This document shows, piece by piece, positions 20,963-31,151 of a stretch of DNA of 64,000 nucleotides. The notes under the pieces are model-generated. The model did not search any database. It was not told the origin of the DNA and was given only the letters and a program-made list of their open reading frames with translations. Position numbers and translations under genes: made by a program. This DNA is from Karstenula rhodostoma CBS 690.94 (lineage: Eukaryota; Ascomycota; Dothideomycetes; Pleosporales; Didymosphaeriaceae). Location: assembly GCA_010093485.1 (NCBI GenBank), contig MU001499.1, forward strand, positions 620,001 through 684,000, read 5' to 3'. Numbering within the stretch: the stretch's first letter is position 1; every line of letters begins with the position of its first letter.

Positions 20963-21779
20963 ATGGCCGAGACCAAGCGCCAGAGCATCGCCGGCAAGAT
21001 CGCGACCCCCAAGGTTGGGCCCAGCAAGGACGCCATCGACAACGACTCGATGCTGTACAAGGCCGTGGGCGCGCGGTAGGTTTCCTCTCTCCAGCACTGC
21101 ACCAGCCAGCCAGCCCATGCTGATTCCAAGACAGCATCAAGATCACATGCGCACCCCACAACAACGTGCTCGAGGGCACCCTCTTCACCACCTGCAACGT
21201 CACCAACGCCATCGCCATCAACACCGCCCCCGCCCCGCCGAACCCGTCCGCCCCGCTCGCGAGCCAGCCGGGCGACTACCACATCATTCCCTTTGCGCAC
21301 ATCCTCAGCTTCGAGCTGATTGGCGCTGGGGAGCGCGTCCCGGCCTCGGCCGCTGGCTTCGATGGCACCCTCCCCTCCATCCAGAAGGTGGATCTGGCAG
21401 CCATCCGTGCGCGAGAGGAGCAGACCATTCGGGAGATGAAGAAGAAGGACGCACAAAAGGGCAAGGGCGTGAGCAAGGAGGCCCAGGACATATTCGACGC
21501 TGTCTCCAGGCTGTGAGTCAACCCCCAATCCACGACCCAAGGTTCCGCAGCTGACCGTCCCACAGCCTCCCTACCCGCTGGGCCGACGCCCAGATCGTCG
21601 TTAACGACGCCGTGCTCATCAACCCCCCCTACACCGTTGACAACCTCGCCGCACCGTCCGGCAAGGAGCAGAGCGTGGCCCAGGTCCGCAAGATCCTGGA
21701 GAACCACTACCAGCGCAAGAAGAACGCAGGTTCGCGCGCACCCGTTGCTACACCCATTGCGCCACGAAAGGGCGGCTGA
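20963..21779 (+). CDS. LSM12-like protein (LSM domain plus anticodon-binding-like domain)
   Basis: Exons are 20963-21075, 21135-21512 and 21566-21779, giving 234 residues. The introns (21076-21134 and 21513-21565) restore AVGARIKITCAPHNNVLEG and the RLLPTRWADA junction. Residues ~35-105 carry the Sm-like fold (VLEGTLFTTCNVTNAI, DYHIIPFAHILSFEL). After a charged helix, residues ~165-220 resemble the LSM12-associated AD domain (LPTRWADAQIVVNDAVLINPP, YTVDNL). LSM12 proteins associate with ribosomes and Pbp1/ataxin-2-type stress-granule factors in yeast. The gene converges on the 6-phosphogluconate dehydrogenase gene across a 1.3-kb spacer. Confidence 0.87.
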
Positions 21780-22647
21780 ATTAATGCGTACTGAGCGGCA
21801 GCTGCCCAACGCCTGGCTTGTGGGGATGTTGTAATGACAAGGTGCAGACTTGTACAAAATGGCATAGGTGCAACTATGGCCGTAGGAAACGAAAGGTTCA
21901 CTTGGTTATAGGGGCAGCGTGGATAGTAGCATACTGAGATGTATGGATCAGAGCCCACTGAGCGTATACATCAGGAAACAATGAACAATGACCCACCCAA
22001 GTATCGACCACAATGTTCCCACAGTTTTGTCCTACGCAATGCGCTCCCCTTTCCCCAACCATCTGCTCCCTTACCGTTTTTCATTCGCCTAGCTTACTCC
22101 ACCTCCACTACTCCCCACACCATACGCCCAAACCAGACAGTCACACAACGAGCTCACCCCCTTAACGCATGATGTCGAAAATCCCGAGTTGCAGGGTGAG
22201 CACAAGCGTTGGAGAAACCCACATCTCGCTGGAACCAAGTTGCGTGCACCGCGCATGGAACTGCCGACCCACCCCTGAACCACGTACCAAGATATCGCAC
22301 ACGATACTTACCTTGTTCTTGCTAAAGAGTATGCTTCGTAGTTCAATTGCCATGCTTGAGCAGTCGCATTGATAGTAGAGTAAGTCACTGGACCATGACA
22401 TCTTCTCTTTCACGCTTGGACATGGAATCAGGAATCGCGTCCTACCGTCAGAGCTGGGAGAGGTGTAAAGCGCCAGTGAAGCTTTTGAATGGCTTCTTCG
22501 ATGACAATCAGATGCATCTGTGGTGTATAGATTGCCCAATACAATATACACCACAGTGATACAGCAACCCAGAACCCATCAACTCAGCTACACCCCAGCA
22601 CCCGAATTATACCTACTATTACTGCCTAAAACTAACACATCACCACT
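21780..22647. other. Intergenic, no firm gene
   Basis: Contains the LSM12-like 3' UTR and a minus frame (22162-22554, 130 codons) with no motif. Pyrimidine-rich tract near 22020-22150. Confidence 0.4.
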
Positions 22648-22956
22648 ATGGTCGCCTATACTGATATCCCAGATCCCGTGAACCACCTCCGGCCCAAAGT
22701 ACGAGACAAACTGAGCCTTTGCTGCGCGTGTCACAGCAGGGGCATGACGCCCCCGTTCTGCTGCCTTAACAATTGGCCTGAAGTGTGCAATCGCTGCGGA
22801 CATAGTATAGGCTACTGCGCTTCTACGGGCGGTAGTTGCGAGCGTTGGTATGCGTTTATTGTATGCTGCCGACTGGGCAAGCTCTGTAGCAGGACGGCCG
22901 GGAACGACGGCGAACAGAGAGTAGACAGGAGCTTTCAATACCGATTTGGTTCATGA
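22648..22956 (+). CDS. Possible small Cys-rich protein
   Basis: A 102-residue frame with ATG in good context (CACTATGG). It starts MVAYTDIPDPVNHLRPKVRD and has about a dozen cysteines, including LCCACHS, PFCCLNN, VCNRCGHSIGYCAS and VCCRLGKLC. The CxxC spacing resembles small zinc-ribbon-like fungal proteins with a C-x-C-G-H-x-x-x-C block. No signal peptide is seen. The opposite strand is also open over most of the frame (22588-22938), so a chance frame is possible. It lies between convergent LSM12-like and 6PGDH genes. Confidence 0.4.
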   Translation: MVAYTDIPDPVNHLRPKVRDKLSLCCACHSRGMTPPFCCLNNWPEVCNRCGHSIGYCASTGGSCERWYAFIVCCRLGKLCSRTAGNDGEQRVDRSFQYRFGS

Positions 22957-23063
22957 CAATCTCATTTATACTATTTCATATGTTGAGTACGCTTTTCCAT
23001 ATCGTTAGCAGACCATTACGGCCTGCATATACCTGTCTATCTAGCAAACAGCCTTACCGCCGA

Positions 23064-24918
23064 CTACGCGTTGTAGGTCGAAGCAGACACATTACCTCCC
23101 CTGCCGGTCCAGTTGACGTGGATGTCCTTGCCCTCGGGGTAGGTCTCGTTGGCGTACTCGGGCTTGACGCGGAAGGTATGGGCACCGAAGTAGTCACGCT
23201 GGGCCTGGAGGAGGTTGGCAGGAAGGTCCTTGGTTCGGTAGCCGTCGTAGAAGGACAGAGCGGTGCTGAAGGCAGGGGTGGGAATGCCCCAAAGAGCACC
23301 CTTGGAGACGACGTCTCTCCAGCCGGACTGCGCCTTGTGGATGGCCTTGTTGAAGAAGTCGTCAAAGAGCAGGTTCTCGAGGTCGGGGTTGGCGCGGTAA
23401 CTGTGCTTCGTGAGTAATAAATTTGTCATGAGTGGAAAGTGTACTCACGCCTTAGTGATGTCCTTCAAGAAGACAGAGCGGATAATGCAACCACCACGCC
23501 ACATGAGCGCGATCTCGGGCTTGTTGAGCTTCCAGTTGTACTCCTTGGCGGCGTTCTGGATCAACATGAACCCCTGGGCGTACGAGATGATCTTGGAGGC
23601 GTACAGAGCCTGCTCGAGGTTGTCGATGAACTGCTGCTTGTCGCCGGTGAAGCTAGGGGTGGGTCCGTCAAGGAGGCCAGCAGCACGGCCACGCTCAGCC
23701 TTGAGCGAGGACAGGCAACGGGCAAAGACAGCCTCGCCGATCAAGGTGACGGGCATGCCGAGGTCGAGAGCGTTGATGGCGGTCCACTTGCCGGTACCCT
23801 TCTGGCCAGCAGAGTCGAGGATCTTTTCAACGATGGGCAGGCCGTCGGCGTCGTCGTTCTTGTACATGATGTCGCGGGTGATTTCAATGAGGAAAGAGTC
23901 CAGCACGCCCTTGTTCCACTTGGCGAGAACGTCACCGATCTCGCTCTCCTTCATTCCGAGACCACGCTTCATGATGTCGTAGGCCTGCCATTGTCAGATG
24001 TCGCACTAATCCATTGCTAGTTGGAAATCCACTCACTTCGCAGATCAACTGCATGTCACCGTACTCAATACCGTTGTGCACCATCTTAACGTAGTGACCG
24101 GCACCCTCGTCACCGACCCACTGGCAGCAGGCCTCGCCGTCAGACTTGGCCGAGATGGACTGGAGGACGTCCTTGATGTAGGGCCATGCCTCCTCGTTAC
24201 CACCAGGCATGATGCTGGGACCATACCGGGCACCCTCCTCTCCTCCGGAAACACCGGTTCCGACGAAGCGAATGCCCTTCTTGGCGAGGTACTGTGTGCG
24301 GCGGTTGGTGTCGGGGTAGTGCGAGTTTCCACCATCGATGATGATGTCGCCTTCTTCTGCGCCGCCCTCGTTGAGGAGAAGCTCGATGAAGTCGTCGACG
24401 GGCTTGCCGGCCATGACGAGCATCATCATGCGGCGGGGCTTCTTGAGCTTGGAGACGAACTCCTTGATGGAGTGTGCGCCGACGATGGACTTGCCCTTGG
24501 CCTCTGTGGCGCATTAGCTCGAGCCCGCATTACAAGACATGGAATAGCCGTACCATCGTTCAAGAATCGGTCGACCTTGGCTACGCTATCGGTTGGTCAG
24601 CCTCGTTTTCCGGCGCTGGGTTGCGCTTTCCTTACGTTCGGTTGAATGCTACAACCTGCGAGAGTCGGTTAGTAGACAACAAGGTAGGGGCATGGGGATG
24701 GAGTCCGTACGGTGAATCCGTGATCGGCGCTATGCGGTGTCAGCTGTGCTTATAAAAACTCATATGGAGTGAGTAACGGCTTACGCGTTGAGAATCAAGT
24801 TCTGGCCCATGACCTGTCCATTGGGTGAGAAGCTGTCCAGCACGGAGCACAACTCAGCGCGTTATGAGGAACTCACGGCCAGACCGATGAGGCCGAAGTC
24901 ACCGACGGGTTCAGACAT
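23064..24918 (-). CDS. gnd1: 6-phosphogluconate dehydrogenase, decarboxylating
   Basis: Eight exons: 24918-24877, 24813-24785, 24729-24711, 24655-24636, 24585-24554, 24503-24037, 23984-23449 and 23400-23064, giving 493 residues as usual for the family. The spliced N-terminus reads as the NADP-binding Rossmann motif (GLIGLAVMGQNLILNAADH, then VVAFNRTVAKVDRFL). Further landmarks are GTGVSGGEEGARYGPSIMP, VGDEGAGHYVKMVHNGIEYG, DSAGQKGTGKWTAINALD, MPVTLIGEAVFARCLS and the C-terminal HVNWTGRGG. The enzyme makes ribulose-5-phosphate, CO2 and NADPH in the cytosolic oxidative pentose phosphate pathway. Exons 2-5 are only 19-32 nt each. It is divergent from the RBM42-like gene. Confidence 0.97.
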
Positions 24919-25745
24919 GATGGATGGTGTTGAGCAGCGGGGCCAACGTAGGCAAAGTAGCGCGGATGGCGGGGTATCTCTGCGGCGACCGGGCGCGCAG
25001 GTAGTGAGGCAGTTGGAGTGGGATAGGGAAGTGAGATGAAGAGTGTAGGAAGTGGGGAGGCAGCAGATAAGTAGGAGTTTTGCTCGCGTTCCGAACCGGA
25101 AGAGTTTGGAGTCTGTCTGGTAGCGTGCAGTGTTGGGCGGGGCATCCCGTAATTACCATATCGACCCCTCTGGTGCCTTCGTCCGACCCATCCCACGCGC
25201 AGGCGCAGGCGCGGCAACGGCGGACTTTTAGCTCAGCGGTACAATTCTATTTACCTACTTGACGCGCCGTATTCCACACGACCAGTTCTTCCAAGGTGGC
25301 CGCGGAAACCGCAGAGGTAAAACATCGCGCAAGTAATTGCCCGAGCTGCCCCTCCTTTCATCATCCGAGACATGTTTGGCCGATCACGTGCAGCGCATGC
25401 GCCACCTTCCTGCTCCGGCGGCCCAACAGATTACCACATCACGACCATAAGCCAGACGCTCCCGGCCCGCAGATCCACACCTTGCCTTCAAAGGCCGATA
25501 GCATTCCCTTCGGATAATCTTGGCATTGTTGCTCCGTCAGCGTTGAGTGAGGCGGCATTTGCACGATTTGCTTCCCCAGAACCGGCATATCCCCCGCGGC
25601 CGACAGCAGTCACACTTTGCTGCAGCACCCACTACGCCTATCGTGTCTACAATCGCGCCGACGTCAGTTCGCGCCTCTCACGGCCGCGCGCCCCGCCTCT
25701 ACAGGACGAACACAGAGAATCTGAGCATCTAACTTTAGCCTCACC
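24919..25745. other. Divergent promoter region
   Basis: An ~830-bp spacer between 6PGDH (minus) and the RBM42-like gene (plus). A TCACGTGC box lies at 25384-25391. No coding signal. Confidence 0.5.
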
Positions 25746-26729
25746 ATGAGCAACAGAGACAACCTGCAGCCGCACCCGTCGCTGCCTGCGCGCCCCCCGC
25801 CGTCGACGTACTCTGCGCCGCCCGTCAGGAACAACACCGCCGGGCGCAACACCGCCGCCTTCGCCGCCTTCGCGCCGCGATCAGTCGTGGCCCAGGCTCC
25901 CCCTGCGCAGCCGTCTGCGTCTCCGGCCACGTACTCTCAGCCGACTGTGAGCGCCCCTTACCAAGCTACAGGTTACCCGTCCAATAATACTTACTACAAT
26001 CCCTATCAAGCCTATGGCTCACAAGCTCCAGCGGCAGCATACGCGGCTCCGACAGGAGTGAACCAGCTTCAGGGCAACTATGATCCAGAAGAGGAGGCAC
26101 GCATAGCTGAATGGAACAGCGCATACACCCGCGATGAAAACGCGAAGAAGCCCAGCAACACCACAGCTGCTGCCCGTGTTGAGGCAACCTCGGCGCAAGA
26201 TGGCGAAGCTGGCTCAGGCGGCACTGGCAAGCAGAAAACAGTTGTTCGGGAAGGCGGTGGAAAGTCTTGGGAAGACCAGTCGCTTCTTGAATGGGACCCT
26301 CTCCACCCGCGCCTCTTCATCGGCAATCTGGCTGGCGAAGTGACGGATGACTCGCTCCTCAAGGCCTTTTCCAAATACCCCTCGGTGTCGAAAGCGCGAG
26401 TAGTCCGAGACAAGCGCACCACAAAGAGCAAGAGTTATGGTTTCGTGAGCTTTGCGAATACCGATGATTACTTCCGCGCTGCCAAAGAAATGCAGGGCAA
26501 GTATATTGGCAGTCACCCCGTCCTGATCAAACGCGCTACCTCAGAAGTCAAGGCCACAACGAAGCGCGACGACAAGCATGGGAAGCACGGCAAGAACCGC
26601 AACAATAACAACACCAACAACAACAAGAAGCAGCAGCAGAGCGAGCCGAAACCGACTTTCACAGGTCAGCTCATGAGTGCTGGAATACAGAAGAAGGGGA
26701 AGAACAACGGACCTAGAATGCTTGGCTGA
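25746..26729 (+). CDS. RBM42-like RRM protein
   Basis: An intronless 327-residue protein. The N-terminal ~110 residues are Pro/Ala/Tyr/Gln-rich and disordered. A single RRM occupies ~190-270 with RNP2 RLFIGNLAGEV and RNP1 KSKSYGFVSFANTDD. The tract just before it (SWEDQSLLEWDPLHPRLF) and the sequence following the RRM (GKYIGSHPVLIKRATSE) match the RBM42 arrangement, in which the RRM is near the C-terminus. The tail is Lys/Asn-rich (NNNNTNNNKKQQQ). RBM42 relatives associate with spliceosomal and mRNA-processing complexes; the specific role here is inference. Confidence 0.88.
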   Translation: MSNRDNLQPHPSLPARPPPSTYSAPPVRNNTAGRNTAAFAAFAPRSVVAQAPPAQPSASPATYSQPTVSAPYQATGYPSNNTYYNPYQAYGSQAPAAAYAAPTGVNQLQGNYDPEEEARIAEWNSAYTRDENAKKPSNTTAAARVEATSAQDGEAGSGGTGKQKTVVREGGGKSWEDQSLLEWDPLHPRLFIGNLAGEVTDDSLLKAFSKYPSVSKARVVRDKRTTKSKSYGFVSFANTDDYFRAAKEMQGKYIGSHPVLIKRATSEVKATTKRDDKHGKHGKNRNNNNTNNNKKQQQSEPKPTFTGQLMSAGIQKKGKNNGPRMLG

Positions 26730-27300
26730 AGGATGGTGACATGCATGCAGATCGGCCAAGAGTCACAGAAAAGCATGCGGTTGGCAGCAACTGATTCAAT
26801 CGAGAGCAGTAGATGGTGGCCTTGATCGCCTCGGGCATCGACGCTCTTGGATACTGCAATCGAACTGCTTGGTACAGTGTAGCAGAGTTTGACGAGCGAA
26901 AGCCCGACAGTAACTGGAGAGGATAGATGTGCTGGTCATGTGCAGTTTAAAGGAATGCTAGGACTCTGATTATGCGATGAAAGTAAGAGCTCAGATGGAG
27001 CAAAGGAGTGACAGGCTCGAAGTAGCTTTCTACAATCAATCAATTTGATACGAAACTCTCAACACTTCATGAAAATGCAGTGATCTAGTCTCATTTCACG
27101 GCGCAAATGGAGTTGAAGGGAAGAGCGACCTGGACCCTAGTGCATCACGTGATAAAGCTTGGCGTTGAGGCTCGCGCAGGCGCGAACGCAAGTGAACGCG
27201 ACCGAAATGTCCTAGACATTCACCAACGTCGCGCCAGCCCAACCCTCGCCCGCCAACGCCCTTTTGACGTGGCGCTGCTGTCGCCTGAAATTCAGTCACC
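26730..27300. other. Spacer between RBM42-like and Ssr4 genes
   Basis: Co-directional spacer with the RBM42-like 3' UTR and the Ssr4 promoter. No gene is seen. A TCACGTGA box lies inside it (entered separately). Confidence 0.5.
27145..27152. promoter_or_regulatory. TCACGTGA bHLH-type site
   Basis: A perfect palindrome 149 bp upstream of the Ssr4 start codon; candidate Cbf1-class site. Function is inference. Confidence 0.35.
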
Positions 27301-29448
27301 ATGTACGGCATGAACCAAGCCTACAACGTTCCGGCAGACCCTAGCGGACAGGTGCCGAACCAGTTGGTGAGCGCGCCCATACTGCGATTGCGCGATGTAG
27401 CTAACCCTACAGCTTCCCCACATACACTTGGTCTCTTCGTACCGGTTCCCAACTCTCCCATCACTGCAGCCTCAGCAGGCACTGGAATACCTCACAAAGG
27501 CACCCGAGATAACCCGCAATGCTGCACCCGTCGCGTGGACATTCTTCGCGCAACCGCCCCCAGACGGCACCGCTCTGCTCATGTGGCAGCCTCCTCGCAT
27601 GGGAACGCATTTTGCCTCCGATGGATTGATCTGGGCCGATGCCGAGTTGTCATATGAAATGAATCTGAATGGCTTCGTACGTTTCCCGAAGCCTGAAGAG
27701 CTGTATTGGAAGCTAACCTACCGTAGCAACTCCAAGTGTTGGTCCACAAGAGCGGTTTCTTCTACCCACACGAGCCGTTTGCCGCCCATGCACGTTTTCG
27801 CTACAGGATCACCAATGGACCCCGCTCGTTCGATGACAAGTTGTGGTTGGTTCATTACAGCATGGCGGAGCCTAACCTGCGAATACCCGCCCAGAATATA
27901 CCTATGACAAGGGAGATACAACAGCAATTAGCCACACGAGGCCAGCTGCAACAAGCTGGTCAATTGATTCGCAAAGAGTTCATGCTCAACGATACTGCGA
28001 ACTTTCCCAAGGTCGAGTTCGCACCACCTGGCGCCAGGACACAACCAGCACCGTATGGCGCGAATCCCATGACAAACAGATATCCGTATGGTCAACAACA
28101 ACCTCCAGCGAAGAGAGCTCGAACGACGCAACCTGCGCGTCCGGGAGTAACCGGGGCCGCGGTCGGGGATGCCCTGTTCGACGAGGAAGAGAATGCGACA
28201 CAGGATACGTTCGATTTCATGACCCCTAGGGATATCAGCCTTTCCAGATACAAGCAGCATCATGAATGGATGGAGGAGATATTCTCTTCGCCACATGCAT
28301 TCCCCAAGATTAAGCCCATCGACCTAGGAATTGGCCTCATGGGGGAGCTGGCTCCGCTGACGGCGGATATTCTTGATGCGGCAACAGGAGATGCACCCAT
28401 AGACAAGAACGGAGACCTCAATGCGGATTACGGCGAGAAGATCAAAAGCTATTCACAATTGACGCCAGAGAAGCTCAAGGAATTCGAGAAACGCGTCTCG
28501 GAGTATGAGGCCAAGGAGAAGGCTGAGATCGAGAGGCTGAAATCGGCGCATGCCAACAAAATGGCAGCACTGAAACGATCACGCACATACATCAAAGCCG
28601 AACGCCGATTACGCGATGCGCCCCGGACGGCCGACACCGAGGGTGACGATCCGGACCCATCTGAGGCGGTTGTAACCGATCTCGAAAAGTCGATTGGAGC
28701 AGAATTTGATACGAAGAAGCTGGTTGTCTGTGTGGACAAGGGTGGCTTCATCGAGGCGCAACAGCCACAACCCGAGCGATTGCAAGTTAATGGTAACGGA
28801 TCTACGCTACCGAATGCCAATGGAGGATCGAGTGGCTCTGCACAGGACGGAACCGCAGAAGGCGACAACACTGCCAATAGTCTTCTAGATTTCGGCTCGA
28901 CATCCCTGGGAGGAACTCCGATAGGGAACATATCGCTTCCACCGCTGTCTCAACCTCAAAGCCAAGCACAATCAGCTGTGGCCACCCCCAACGCTGCTGC
29001 TATCGATGCAACCCAAAACCCAGCTGGCGGTCAAGCTGCTAGCATTAACCAATCGAATGCTGCAAACGACCTACTCGATCTTGACGTTGAGATGTCTGGG
29101 ATGGCCAACAATGACGGCAAGGGAGATGCAGATTGGGTCATGGTAGAGAATCAAGGCAATCTGCAGCAATCGGGAGCTAACAATGCGCAGCCTCCTACCA
29201 GCAACGATGCTCCCGCGCACGCTAATACATTGACGTCCGGCGTTGACGCAGAAGTGGGTGGGATGTTTGATACCGCGGACTTTAGTAGCTTCGACAACCT
29301 GGATACGGCTGGAGATGCGCTTGCAGACTATACGAACGTAGGTGATGACAACATGGGACTGGACCTGGTGGACGACTCAGCGTTCGGAGATGCATTCCAT
29401 GGAACAGAGATGCACCACGACGAGACGGGCGAAGAAAACAATGCCTAG
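27301..29448 (+). CDS. ssr4: SWI/SNF and RSC complex subunit Ssr4
   Basis: Exons are 27301-27366, 27413-27676 and 27727-29448, giving 683 residues. The spliced N-terminal domain reads VPNQL-LPHIHLVSSYRF, LQPQQALEYLTKAPEITRN, WTFFAQPPPDGTALLMWQPP, FASDGLIWADAELSYEMN and GF-QLQVLVHKSGFFYPHEPF, followed by ARFRYRITNG and KLWLVHYSM, which match the conserved Ssr4 N-terminal block. The region ~190-340 has SRYKQHHEWMEEIFSSP and long charged helices. The C-terminal half is low-complexity and acidic (NLLDFGSTS and LLDLDVEMSG repeats). Ssr4 is a fungal-specific subunit shared by the SWI/SNF and RSC nucleosome remodellers in fission yeast. Confidence 0.9.
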
Positions 29449-31151
29449 CGTGCATCCACTCATTGGACTAGCTATCTTCATAAACGCCTCCATTCCTCGT
29501 TTTGCAGCGAATTCCAGCGCATCTGAGGATCTGGTTCTGAAACCCACATATCGAACAGGGAGTAGCGCGAATCGTTCGACGGTGTTGCAAGAAAAGTTCG
29601 GGAAAGCGAGTCATGGTTGTCACATCGGATCATCGAGCTTCGATCGTACACTTCCGCGGTCTCGGGTCGCAACTGTAAAGAGTGTACGAATTGTGTCAAT
29701 CTTGAACTGATGATACGGGTCGTTTTCGTACGCAAGGCTGCAATAGGTTTCAATATGGCGTTTGGGCGTTGATGTCCGAGGCTCGAGGCTCGAAGATAGT
29801 TGTCCTGCTCACGAGGTATATACCCACTACTGCGGGTCATTGGCAAAATTTGCCCTTTCAGATATTCACATTATGATTACTCCTATATATGTTTTTGATT
29901 GGTGGATGGCATGTTGATATGGACAAGACACGTTCCGTCATGCTCAGCTGATCGAGCATGCACTTCCCGGCATATTGCGAATGCTGCCTATCAGTCGGAC
30001 TGAAGAGCTATTTCTGTCAAGGCTACTAGGTCCTCGGCACCACGGACCGTCCGATTTACTGGCGATTACTATCGCCACTCGACGCCCTTACGTCGCGTCT
30101 CAGGGAGATTACAATGGGCACACACGTGTGATAACCGTTGCCCGGGAGTAGCACAGAAACGCTTGTTCCGACGCCCCTGTCAAGTGTCACCCCTGGAGGG
30201 TTACATTCCTCAAATAGTCTTGCAGCGTAATCTACAAATGGGCGGAGTTCCAGCGCTTGCCGATCGGCAGGCGCGGTTGTGAAACGGTGGAGATTGGAAA
30301 CAAACTATGAACGGAAGGGAAGAGGAACATTGATGTGCTTGTGAGCTGACATTTCCATAGCAGCGGGTCAAGAATGACGGAGAAACGGCTGTAATGGTAC
30401 CAGAGCCAGCTGAGCGCTCAAGGATCAGCAGGTCCAGGCGGCTGTTGCAGCTGGCCAGTACCAAACTGATGGTAACACAGCAGGTTTTCATGACCGTCGC
30501 TTCGGCATCTCCTAACGGTGTTGTTACAATCGAGCAGCTCTACCATCGTTTTTCGCTCGATCGCGCACCGGTATACTGCCGTCCTCGAGGGGGAGCACGC
30601 TGCGCATATCCATCGGGGCTCATGCATGGCCTCCCGGTGTCATAGGCAGAGATTCAAGCAATAGAGTAGTTTCATTTGCAATCATTTCCTCGGCCACTAT
30701 CAGATAATCCGTCTAGGGGCAATTGTATTCGCGTCAACGGTTCCCTAAGCAGGCATACTGTGAGTCGTTCGAGGGCCTTGGACCCGATTCGGCATACGAA
30801 GACTCTCACACAAACGGGCCGTTCAACGCTATCAGAAACAAGCTTTTCCGCACGAGGAAAGCTGAGAACATAACGATGGTTCGTTGATCCATCTCGGAAA
30901 TCGGCGAGGCTGTGTACACCGTATCCCATGCTCGGATCAGCTGTGCGCGAACACGGCGGCGATGTTTGATTCCGTCACCGCACGTTCCTGCAGCTCTACG
31001 TATCTGGTATTTCCGGTCCAGCGCAGGTACTTTTGGCTCTGATTCCCTGCTCCATCGAGCTCTTTCAGATTCCGTAGTCGCCAACCACTTGATTTTTCGG
31101 TACATACTTGAGAACATCAGCTAAGCCCAGTCACTTTCATACCCTTCCGTT
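29449..31151. other. Intergenic, no gene seen
   Basis: 1.7 kb with only short frames. It holds the Ssr4 3' UTR and the tyrosinase promoter. A short GGCGAT/ATCGCC hairpin lies near 30060-30076. No RNA gene or mobile element is visible. Confidence 0.45.

Noticed and set aside
20471..21540. Long minus-strand frames overlapping the LSM12-like gene
   Set aside because: They are antisense shadows of the GC-rich LSM12-like coding sequence, whose exons and splice sites fit the family.
23410..24645. Plus-strand frames of 165-193 codons across 23.4-24.6 kb
   Set aside because: Antisense shadows of the 6PGDH exons on the minus strand.
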